A DNA stretch of 64,000 bases from JADKIH01 sp031417395 (lineage in GTDB: Bacteria; Bacteroidota; Bacteroidia; AKYH767-A; 2013-40CM-41-45): positions 29,559-93,558 of the forward strand of contig JANOVM010000059.1 in NCBI GenBank assembly GCA_031417395.1. Direction: 5' to 3'. The first letter of the stretch is position 1. The number at the start of each line of letters is the position of its first letter. Under the pieces are notes generated by a model, which ran no database searches, had not been told where the DNA came from, and worked only from the letters and a program-made list of their open reading frames with translations. Both the position numbers and the translations under genes were made by a program. Positions 1 through 7,588 of the stretch are shown here, one piece after another.

Positions 1-2110
1 GCTCTTTATTCTTTCCCCATCTCTGAGTCTCGACGTCCGTCATTACAGGCTCACCCTCTACGAAAGAGTATTCAGGTCGTCCGACTAAAATCTGATCGGG
101 TCGCTTGCGGTTTAGTTCGATCTTGTTAACGGTGGCGTTGAAACGGTCATCATGTGCACGTAATGCGTTTAGTACGCTCCATACAACTTTATAACGTTCG
201 TTATCGTCAAGAGCTTTATCCGCCTCCACGTTGGAGGGAACAACAATTGGAATAATAATGTAGCCGTATTCCTTACCGGGGGATCTACGCATTACACGAC
301 CAACAGATTGAACAACGTCGACTTGTGAATTGCGTGCAGATAAAAACAAAACAGCATCGAGAGAAGGAACGTCAACACCCTCGCTCAGGCAGCGGACATT
401 CGTTAAAATCCTGCATTCATTATTTTCAGTCGGTTCCTTTAACCAACCCAACAGCTGATCCCGTTCGGGAGCCGACATGGTTCCATCAATATGTTTTGAA
501 GAAACAGAAACCATTTTTTCCTGTTCATCATTTGGTAAAGACTTAATATAGGCTTTTGTAGCCGTATTGAAGTATTCTGTAATAGCTTTTGAAGAATTTG
601 CTCCCGCTTTGGATTCAATTCTCTGGCAAAAAGCTACTGCTCTTTGCATAGGCTTCGGATTACTGTCTTTAATTATTCCATCATCACCAATTATTTTTTT
701 TGAAAAAGCGTTTATGCATCCAATAATTTTTGAAGCATCGTCTGTAGTTATTTCGCTTTCTTTGCCTGCGATCATATTTTGAACTACCGGCGGAATGTCA
801 CGATCGCTCAATGTAAGAATCAGAACTTTATAGTCTGTCAATAACTTATCTTCTACAGCCTTTCCAAAACCTATACGATAGATTTCTTCCCCATAAAGTT
901 TTTCATCATCCATCGAACACAAATAAGCATCTGCCTGAGCGGCTTTACTTTTTGTTTCATCATTGTACAGACGTGGAGTTGCTGTCATGTACAAACGTTT
1001 TTTCGCTTTGATGAATTTATTATCGTGTACTTTAGTAAATGCAGATTCGTCTTCGTCTGATAAGGTTACACCTGTTGTTCGGTGAGCCTCATCACAAATG
1101 ATTAAATCGAATTCATTAAAGCCGTTCTTAATTAGTTCTTTTTGTGCCTTTGCAATAACTTCAATAGATTGGTAAGTAGAAAAAACCACAGTCATTCCTT
1201 TTTTACCATTTTTCTTAATTTGGTTAAACTGATTAAGAATTTCTTTGGCATTGGTAGAAGCCGGCAATGCAAGATCTACGATACTAAATAAATCGTTGTC
1301 ATCATTTTTTGTTTTCCTTTTAGAAACTTCAGGATCTGAACAAATGCAGATTGCATTAATATCTATATTGGCATTGTCACTCCATTCACGCAACGTCTGT
1401 CCCAAAAGAGAAATTGAAGGAACTAAAAAAAGAATCAGCCCTTTGTCTTTCGTTTCATTCTCAGCTATACGAAGTGAATTGAATGTCTTGCCCGTTCCGC
1501 ATGCCATAATTAGTTTACCACGATCGTTTTTCTTAAAATACTCATGTGCATTCTCAAGAGCTTCCTTTTGATGAGGCCGTAAAGTCTTTTTTGGAGTACG
1601 TGATAATTCACCATGAACTCCATTTTCCAGTTTTTCCCAGTCAACTGCCGCTTCCTGTAAATCAAAAAGGTTAAGTCTAGTTACAGGTGGATGTTGGTTT
1701 TTAATAGATTCTGTTGCATTGGGTCCCCAATTATTTGTTGTCGAGATCCAGAGACGGTTGGAGAATTTAGTTGTCGTCCCATTATCCCCTTTAAATTGCT
1801 TACTCGAAGTCGAGAGAAAAGTATCGACCGCAGGTTTGTCTATTGTAGCTGTTTCCTGATAACACTTACATTGAATGGCCCAATAATCACCTTCTAATGT
1901 AAGCCCCACTAAATCGATTCCCATATCACCTCCACCAAGATCATTCCGTCCCGGAAATTCATTCCACATCCATACCTTCTTAAAACGATAGGCATATTTG
2001 GGATCAGTAAGCAGGTACGCCTGCATCAGTCTTTCAAACCGGTCGCCTTTATCACGCTGGGAGAAGGATATTTTTCTGTACTTATCGAGGATTTTATTGA
2101 ATGATGTCAT
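1..2110 (-). CDS. Nuclease-helicase of restriction (type ISP-like) family, 3' end cut by window
   Basis: The first 703 codons of a large gene that runs off the left edge. Residues about 20-85 form a PD-(D/E)xK (Mrr-like) nuclease with D66 and Q80-C-K82. An SF2 helicase follows: Walker A ACGTGKT at 203-209, DEAH box at 340-343, motif III MTATPR near 374, and motif VI QSVGRVMRR near 600. This order matches COG4889-type predicted helicases and the N-terminal half of single-chain type ISP restriction-modification enzymes (LlaGI-like), which cleave DNA by translocating along it. Whether a methyltransferase and target-recognition domain follow cannot be seen. ATG at 2110 is the first start; no clear ribosome site. 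It lies 157 bases downstream of a methyltransferase gene on the same strand, so a defence role is likely. Helicase and nuclease motifs are seen directly; the ISP assignment is inference. Confidence 0.82.
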   Translation of the reverse strand, partial: MTSFNKILDKYRKISFSQRDKGDRFERLMQAYLLTDPKYAYRFKKVWMWNEFPGRNDLGGGDMGIDLVGLTLEGDYWAIQCKCYQETATIDKPAVDTFLSTSSKQFKGDNGTTTKFSNRLWISTTNNWGPNATESIKNQHPPVTRLNLFDLQEAAVDWEKLENGVHGELSRTPKKTLRPHQKEALENAHEYFKKNDRGKLIMACGTGKTFNSLRIAENETKDKGLILFLVPSISLLGQTLREWSDNANIDINAICICSDPEVSKRKTKNDDNDLFSIVDLALPASTNAKEILNQFNQIKKNGKKGMTVVFSTYQSIEVIAKAQKELIKNGFNEFDLIICDEAHRTTGVTLSDEDESAFTKVHDNKFIKAKKRLYMTATPRLYNDETKSKAAQADAYLCSMDDEKLYGEEIYRIGFGKAVEDKLLTDYKVLILTLSDRDIPPVVQNMIAGKESEITTDDASKIIGCINAFSKKIIGDDGIIKDSNPKPMQRAVAFCQRIESKAGANSSKAITEYFNTATKAYIKSLPNDEQEKMVSVSSKHIDGTMSAPERDQLLGWLKEPTENNECRILTNVRCLSEGVDVPSLDAVLFLSARNSQVDVVQSVGRVMRRSPGKEYGYIIIPIVVPSNVEADKALDDNERYKVVWSVLNALRAHDDRFNATVNKIELNRKRPDQILVGRPEYSFVEGEPVMTDVETQRWGKNKE

Positions 2111-2267
2111 CTATAAATTTTTAACGTTAACCGAAAGGCGAAATATAGTATAAATGAGGGGAATTGGCAATTGGATTGAAGACTATTGTACCAGAAATAT
2201 TAAAGGCATAGAATAAAGGGTTCAAAAGATGCTCAAAAATTTAATAAAAAGATGAACTAGAGGGGAC

Positions 2268-3797
2268 TTATTTAGTCCGAACTAAGTGAGGATTATTTTT
2301 CAGAAAATCCTTTAAACGAATTTCTGTTTGAACAGCATATTCCTTGGAAATTTCTATTCCATAATATTTGCAACCGTGGGCATATGCTATCAACCCTGTG
2401 GTTCCTAATCCATTGAAATTATCCATAACAGAATCCTCGCGTCGGGTTGTAGATAATATACAAATCATCGGAATTTCAAATGGATAGAGCGCATTGTGTT
2501 GCAATTCCAATCCATTATTTTTCATCAATTTTACTAAATATGAATTATTGATAACGTTGGTTTCTATTAATCCATCGGCTACGCCTATGCCATCTTGCTT
2601 CGGATTAGGATAAATAAATATATTTTTAAACCTTCTGTTTTTTTCCTTGTCACCGTAAGTGATCTTACCTAGGAAATCATCTTCTGAACCGTACCAGTCA
2701 TTGTACCATTTATATTTTTTGGTGTCTTTCACAAAATGAAAAATGTACTCCTCAGACATCTGAAATGCGTTTGAGTCATTGAATGGAGGATTTGATTTCA
2801 ACCAAATACATTTCTGTACATTTTTTAATTTTTCTTTTTGGAATGATTTAATCAATTCGTAAGGGATGTTCAATAACTCCCCATCCACTCTTGAATCCAT
2901 AATGTTAACCCAAATAGAGCCTGTGCTTCTGAGAGTTCTTATACACTCTTTAAATGAACGCATCAAATTTGCGATATACGCTTCATGAGTTTTTTCCTGA
3001 CCAAGCTGGGGAGGAGTAGATGAGATTTTCCTTCTTGGCTTATCTATGTCTTCCTGATATTTTCTCATTTGATAGTAAGGCGGGCTCGTCATTACGCAGT
3101 CAATGACTTCGTTTTTTAATATATCTTTCAGTTTAGTATTTTCCCTATGGTATATCTTGAACCATTCGTCCTTATATATTTTTACTTTACTTATCTTTTC
3201 ATTTTTCCTTTTATTCAATACTTCCTTCCGAATATTCTTTCTAATTGCATCAACACTTTGATTTTTTTCTCTACTAAGTTTTTTAAGATGTTCCCAAGCA
3301 ACTTCGTTAGAGCAATCTTTCAAAGACTGATAATTTTTTTTTGCTTCCAAGACTCTTTCAATAGTGGCTTTACTAACTCTATTCTTATTTAGAATGGCTT
3401 CTCGCTTTTTGATTTCTTCATTCTTATTTTTTACTCCGCTTTTAATGCCATATAACTTTGTCAATTGTTCGTATTCCCAAGCAACAGTGAAACTGTCCTT
3501 TATTCGTTGCATTTGATGTTCAATAATCATTAATTGGGTAACTTCCGATTGGGTAATATTTTCAATAATAACGTTCACTTCTGTTATATTTGCTAAATGA
3601 AGGGTAGCAGAAAGTCGCCTGTTTCCACTAATAATATAAAAGTCCTTTGTTATTACTAATGGTTCTCTTATACCATTAGCCTCAATACTCTTTAATAAAT
3701 TATAATCCTGAATGTTTGTAATAGAAAATTTGCCGTATAGTTTTTCTGTAAGCGTATTTATTCGTAATTTCTTTTTGTTGATGGTAGTAACTTTCAT
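2268..3797 (-). CDS. ParB-domain DNA methyltransferase (beta-class, N4-cytosine/N6-adenine type)
   Basis: A 509-residue fusion. Residues 1-95 are a ParB/Srx-like domain with the box ISGNRR at 56-61. A lysine-rich linker (100-210) follows, then a DNA amino-methyltransferase with TSPPYY at 237-242 (motif IV) and FNGLGTTG at 461-468 (AdoMet-binding motif I). Motif IV before motif I defines the beta class, and the SPPY form is most often an N4-cytosine enzyme. ParB-methyltransferase fusions are common in phages and mobile elements. It lies 11 bases after the coiled-coil gene and 157 bases before the nuclease-helicase, suggesting one operon in which it could protect host DNA. Target sequence and base are not predictable here. 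Confidence 0.85.
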   Translation of the reverse strand: MKVTTINKKKLRINTLTEKLYGKFSITNIQDYNLLKSIEANGIREPLVITKDFYIISGNRRLSATLHLANITEVNVIIENITQSEVTQLMIIEHQMQRIKDSFTVAWEYEQLTKLYGIKSGVKNKNEEIKKREAILNKNRVSKATIERVLEAKKNYQSLKDCSNEVAWEHLKKLSREKNQSVDAIRKNIRKEVLNKRKNEKISKVKIYKDEWFKIYHRENTKLKDILKNEVIDCVMTSPPYYQMRKYQEDIDKPRRKISSTPPQLGQEKTHEAYIANLMRSFKECIRTLRSTGSIWVNIMDSRVDGELLNIPYELIKSFQKEKLKNVQKCIWLKSNPPFNDSNAFQMSEEYIFHFVKDTKKYKWYNDWYGSEDDFLGKITYGDKEKNRRFKNIFIYPNPKQDGIGVADGLIETNVINNSYLVKLMKNNGLELQHNALYPFEIPMICILSTTRREDSVMDNFNGLGTTGLIAYAHGCKYYGIEISKEYAVQTEIRLKDFLKNNPHLVRTK

Positions 3798-3808
3798 CTC
3801 TTAAAATT

Positions 3809-4201
3809 TTAAAAATAAAGTGGGAACTCTTTTATTATTAATTCCTTCATTTTCTTCTCTGCTAGCTCAATTAGAGATTTATCTTCACCCCCTTTAAAAT
3901 CACTAACCTTGCCGAGGCTTACTTTTAATTCAGATGGAATAGGATATTCAAATTTGACTCTCCCTTGATAATACTCTCCCTTGAAAAACTTTATCCTTTT
4001 AATTGTGATGGTAGGTTCATAAAAATTCTTAAGGCGTTCGTAGGCGTTTTCAAATTCACCTAGCATCTTATGAAGTTCATTTAATTCTATATGAAGAGCC
4101 TTAATTTCATTAGACAAATCATCAATCTTAAGTTTGATTTTATGTTTATCATTTTTGATGCTAAGGAACCCTTCTTGATTTAAGTTTATCAGTAGTGACA
4201 T
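3809..4201 (-). CDS. Hypothetical coiled-coil protein beside the methyltransferase
   Basis: 130 residues, family not recognised. Residues about 15-60 form a charged heptad-like helix (for example KLKIDDLSNEIKALHIELNE), probably a coiled coil. A beta-rich half follows with basic and aromatic residues, ending in a short amphipathic helix. No signal peptide or membrane segment. The stop lies 11 bases before the ParB-methyltransferase start, so the two are very probably co-transcribed. A small DNA-binding or specificity subunit for the neighbouring modification enzyme is possible, but nothing in the sequence proves it. Confidence 0.6.
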   Translation of the reverse strand: MSLLINLNQEGFLSIKNDKHKIKLKIDDLSNEIKALHIELNELHKMLGEFENAYERLKNFYEPTITIKRIKFFKGEYYQGRVKFEYPIPSELKVSLGKVSDFKGGEDKSLIELAEKKMKELIIKEFPLYF

Positions 4202-4304
4202 TAGATTTATTTTTGAGTGAAATTAGCATATTTTCATTAAAAACCCTCAATTGATGGTTTTTACAAATCACACAGAAATATAAGGTGGATTCTAAGATAG
4301 AAAT

Positions 4305-4436
4305 GTGAAAATATGTAGATTGAAACATTTAGAGAGGTATCTAGACGAATTACAAAGGGCATTCAAGATAAATTATACGGGTCTCCTTGATGATTTAATT
4401 GATGAAAATGAGAGGAGAAAAGGAGAAATCAATTAA
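4305..4436 (+). CDS. Possible 43-residue ORF (GTG start)
   Basis: A short plus-strand frame from GTG to TAA. It encodes a highly charged helical peptide (core LERYLDELQRAFKINYTGLL, tail ending in ENERRKGEIN). Composition is protein-like rather than random AT-rich, but the start codon is weak and no ribosome site is visible. It could be a remnant of a longer island gene. Low confidence that it is translated. Confidence 0.22.
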   Translation: MKICRLKHLERYLDELQRAFKINYTGLLDDLIDENERRKGEIN

Positions 4437-4523
4437 GTTTTAATTTCTATACAACATTTCGTTCCATTGAGGTACAGGAGAAATCTTGTACCTCTTCTGA
4501 TTTTATGGATGTTTTTACTCAAC

Positions 4524-4546
4524 TTATACTTTTACTAAAAGTATAA
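4524..4546. repeat. Perfect 11-bp inverted repeat, 1-base centre
   Basis: The arms TTATACTTTTA and TAAAAGTATAA flank a single C. The palindrome lies 54 bases beyond the 3' end of the serine recombinase gene. Such symmetric sites can bind dimeric recombinases or repressors. A transcription terminator is unlikely because a one-base loop is too small and there is no GC-rich stem. Confidence 0.5.
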
Positions 4547-4599
4547 TATGAATAGCGTTGTGGACCAAGCTGTTCCGGTAATTGGTAAAATTTTACTGC

Positions 4600-5292
4600 T
4601 CAACTCACCTTCTGCAACTTCATGTACCTCTGCACATACCGCCGAACCTGTTGTTGAGTAAACGGTTTACCATTGGGTTGATTTATCTTCAATCGATTGA
4701 GCTTATCTGAACAGGCTTTAAAAGAGCCGGAATCCCTGAAGATTTCCATTACGATATTCGTCTTTTCATTTCTGACAATATCATATTTAATAGAATTCCT
4801 CCGGGCCGCATGGGCGAGATGACGAACCTTATCCAAATTCGGATTGCCTAATGATTTTCCTTCTTTTCGGAGTTGTTGCTTTTTTACTTTTAGTGCATTC
4901 TTGGTTCGTTGAGAAATCATAATCCTTTCCTCCTCTGCAATTGACATCATAATGTTAAGCACCAGATTTGAGTTTGAGGGATTATCAACAGAGACAAAAT
5001 TTATTCCACTCTCCTTTAATAATACAAGAGACTTAAAGGATCTTCCGAAACGGTCAATTTTACTGACGATCAAAGTACATCCATTGGCTTTACTGTATTC
5101 AACAGCTTCACGGAATATGGGTCGTATTCCCTTTTTATCAGAGCCGGAACAAACCTCCGTGAAGGAGTTCGTTAATTCTCCTTTATTGGATTTAATAAAA
5201 TTGTAGATGATTTGCTTTTGAGATTCCAATCCCAAACCTGAACGGGATTGTTCAAAAGTACTGATACGGGAATAAGCTACGTATTTTACCAT
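4600..5292 (-). CDS. Serine recombinase (resolvase/invertase family)
   Basis: 230 residues. The N-terminal catalytic domain starts YVAYSRIST, placing the nucleophile at S11. The conserved SKIDRFGRS follows near 77-85, then the EEERIMISQRTKNAL helix typical of resolvase domain ends. The last 50 residues contain a helix-turn-helix ending FTQQQVRRYVQRYM, which would bind the crossover site. Length fits small resolvases or invertases, not the 450+ residue large integrases. It catalyses site-specific strand exchange through a 5'-phosphoserine link. It stands alone on the minus strand among mobile-element remnants and could serve the element or invert a local segment. All key residues are present, so it is probably active. 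Confidence 0.93.
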   Translation of the reverse strand: MVKYVAYSRISTFEQSRSGLGLESQKQIIYNFIKSNKGELTNSFTEVCSGSDKKGIRPIFREAVEYSKANGCTLIVSKIDRFGRSFKSLVLLKESGINFVSVDNPSNSNLVLNIMMSIAEEERIMISQRTKNALKVKKQQLRKEGKSLGNPNLDKVRHLAHAARRNSIKYDIVRNEKTNIVMEIFRDSGSFKACSDKLNRLKINQPNGKPFTQQQVRRYVQRYMKLQKVS

Positions 5293-5489
5293 GTGGTCTT
5301 ATTTTAGGCTATTCTCGGGAAAATAATTGGAATATGCAGCATTTATACGACCGTTTAAATGTGCTTGCAGGCGGGAGTATAAGCAGGGGATCAATTAACA
5401 ACTCCATTTTCATGATTTTTATTTGCGGTTTACTTTCTTCAAAAAATCATTACCTTGTTTTAAATTTTAACATTATAAATCGTTTACAC

Positions 5490-6866
5490 ATGAAAAAACT
5501 GATACTACTAACATTAATTTGTATTACTCAATTCGTAAATGGACAGCCTGCACAGTTATTTAAATCTAGAGCAATATCAAGTGATAATTCTTGCAGGAAT
5601 AACTTTTCTGATAATGCATTAATGAAAAATTCAGATAGTAAGTTGACTAATGTAAAAAACCAACAGACATTTATTTCCAAGAAAAATGCCAATGCTAATA
5701 ACCTTGCTCTTTCACAAATTGCTTTAGTTGATAGTATTTATTTTTGGATTTTGCCTTTAATGGGCAATCCCTGGATCTTAACGAATAGAGCCTCCTATAC
5801 CTATGATTTCAACAATAACCAGACAAGTTTTTTATATCAAGGTTGGAATGGCAGCGTATCGCAAAATGGCGATCTATTGTCCTATACCTATGATGCCAAC
5901 AATAACCAGACAAGTAGGTTATTAAAACGTTGGAATGGCAGTACATGGGTAAATAACTCTCAAAACTCCCTTACCTATGATGCGAATAATAACCAGACAA
6001 GTGTGTTAAATCAAACATGGATTAGCAGTACATGGGTAAATGGCGCTCTAAGTACTTATACCTATGATGCGAATAATAACCTGACAAATTTGTTAGCTCA
6101 AGATTGGAATAGTGGTACATTGATGAATACTGCTCTATCCTCTAATACCTATGATGCGAATAATAACCTGACAATTAGGTTAGAACAAAGTTGGAATGGC
6201 AGTGCATGGGTAAATGTTGGTCTAATCTCCAATACCTATGATGCCAACAATAACCTAACAAATCAGTTATATCAAACTTGGATTGGAAGTTCATGGGAAA
6301 ATAGAGCACTAGATTCCTATACATATGATGCGAATAATCTCCTGATAAGTCGGTTATCCCAAAGTTGGTATAACGGTGCATGGGTAAATGGTGGTCTAGG
6401 ATCCTATACCTATGATGCGAATAATAACCTGATAAGTTTGTTAGCTCAAGATTGGGATGGCAGCGCATGGAGAAATAGTATTCCAAACTCCTACACCTAT
6501 GATGCCAACAATTTCATCCAATCGATTGTTTATAAAAGGTTTGAGGCAAACACTCAAACTTGGCAAGGAGATAGTATTTATTATTATTTCCGTACTGTTA
6601 TCGGTGTTAATGAACTCCTGGCACATAATGGAGTCATAAAAGCCTATCCTAATCCTTTTGCTGATGAACTAAAAATAATAGTTAATGGTAACATTGATAA
6701 AATAGGAGATGCAGTCTTGTTTGATGCACTTGGCAAGGAAATCTTAAGAGAAAAAATTACTCAAGCTGAAACAATAATAAATACTGAAAAGCTTTTGCCC
6801 GGGTTTTATCTTCTCAATTATACGGATGGAAATAGAAGTACGAATACTAAGCTTTTGAAGTTCTAA
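5490..6866 (+). CDS. Secreted T9SS protein with 29-residue YD-like repeats
   Basis: 458 residues from the ATG at 5490, chosen because a signal peptide starts there (MKKLILLTLICITQFVNGQ). An in-frame upstream extension to 5334 lacks export features. Residues about 100-345 are tandem 29-residue repeats with core SYTYDANNNLTS plus W-N-G-S-x-W-V-N, resembling short YD repeats. The C-terminus (from about 385, PNPFADELKI to LLKF) is a type A T9SS sorting domain, so the product should be exported to the periplasm and then across the outer membrane. Repeats of this kind are adhesin-like; ligand unknown. No toxin domain follows, so it is not a full RHS protein. The stop codon directly abuts an integrase remnant. 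Confidence 0.85.
   Translation: MKKLILLTLICITQFVNGQPAQLFKSRAISSDNSCRNNFSDNALMKNSDSKLTNVKNQQTFISKKNANANNLALSQIALVDSIYFWILPLMGNPWILTNRASYTYDFNNNQTSFLYQGWNGSVSQNGDLLSYTYDANNNQTSRLLKRWNGSTWVNNSQNSLTYDANNNQTSVLNQTWISSTWVNGALSTYTYDANNNLTNLLAQDWNSGTLMNTALSSNTYDANNNLTIRLEQSWNGSAWVNVGLISNTYDANNNLTNQLYQTWIGSSWENRALDSYTYDANNLLISRLSQSWYNGAWVNGGLGSYTYDANNNLISLLAQDWDGSAWRNSIPNSYTYDANNFIQSIVYKRFEANTQTWQGDSIYYYFRTVIGVNELLAHNGVIKAYPNPFADELKIIVNGNIDKIGDAVLFDALGKEILREKITQAETIINTEKLLPGFYLLNYTDGNRSTNTKLLKF
5799..6494 (+). repeat. 87-bp tandem repeat array, eight full units
   Basis: The marker ACCTATGATG (or a one-base variant) recurs at 5799, 5886, 5973, 6060, 6147, 6234, 6321, 6408 and 6495: nine starts with exactly 87 bp between each and no insertion or deletion. 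Units differ by scattered substitutions. The period equals 29 codons, so the frame is kept across the array. Confidence 0.95.
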
Positions 6867-6867
6867 G

Positions 6868-7296
6868 TATTCCGATATACTTGAGAAGGAGAAATTCATC
6901 ATCAAAGAAAAAAAGACCGGTAAGCAAAGAAGTATCATGGTAAATAAGGATCTTCGTGAAATTGTTAGTCGGATCTTTAAGAAACTGAAAATCTCAAACC
7001 CTAACCAATTGATTTTCCTGAATAGATTCGGAACAAAACCGATTGACCGTTCATATGTAAACGTCAAATTGAAAGAGATTATGAAAATATATAGAATCAA
7101 AGTTGATGGAAACATCTCCTCCCATACCTTCCGAAAGACCCTTGGCAGAAGGGTTATGGAAAACAATGATTTTAGTGGAGAAAGTTTGATTCTATTAATG
7201 GACCTTTTTGGACATTCCTCACCGGGACTTACAAAACGATATCTGGGCATACGAGAAAAAGAGATTCATGAGGTTTACTCAAGTCTTACTTTGTGA
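6868..7296 (+). pseudogene. Tyrosine recombinase, C-terminal remnant
   Basis: An open frame from 6868 encodes only the catalytic end of an XerD/phage-type integrase: YSDIL at the start, the beta-hairpin lysine region KEKKTGKQRS, HTFRKT (H-x-x-R), LFGHSS (second H) and the nucleophile Y in TKRYLGI. The N-terminal SAM-like domain and first catalytic arginine are missing. The residue before YSDIL is K where intact family members usually have LR. No start codon occurs before the ATG at 6937, and the homology begins upstream of it, right after the stop of the T9SS gene. The gene therefore appears truncated by recombination and is unlikely to be active. It marks past mobility of this region. Confidence 0.85.
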
Positions 7297-7588
7297 TTTT
7301 ATAGAAGTGTATTTTTTAAAAGGTACTTTTTTCGACTTTTATTACTTGTTATGTGCGCCTTTTAGTGGCGGAATGGGAGGTAAAAATTTAGAAAATTTGA
7401 AAATTAAACATTTACGGATTGTCGGTGTGTTCGTACCTTCTTGTGGGTTATCGGTAAAATTTTAAGGGTCAGTTAGAAAATTCAAAATGAATTTCAAATA
7501 TCCCTGAGTCTCCTTAATATGAACAATTTATTAATAATTTTTGAACCTACCATTTGTGATTTATAGTATGTGAAATTCAATTTAAAAT

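Larger units (their letters stand above)
4202..4599. other. 398-base gap between recombinase and modification genes
   Basis: AT-rich stretch between two minus-strand genes. It holds one weak small reading frame (4305-4436, plus) and an 11-bp-arm palindrome (4524-4546), both listed separately. No tRNA, convincing promoter or terminator was recognised. Confidence 0.5.

Noticed and set aside
5799..6494. RHS/YD-repeat toxin
   Set aside because: Repeats are only 29 residues, there is no RHS core or toxin tip, and the protein ends in a T9SS sorting domain.
6744..7250. 168-residue minus-strand open frame opposite the integrase remnant
   Set aside because: It has no domain or export signal, while the plus strand shows clear tyrosine recombinase motifs. 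Antisense shadow.
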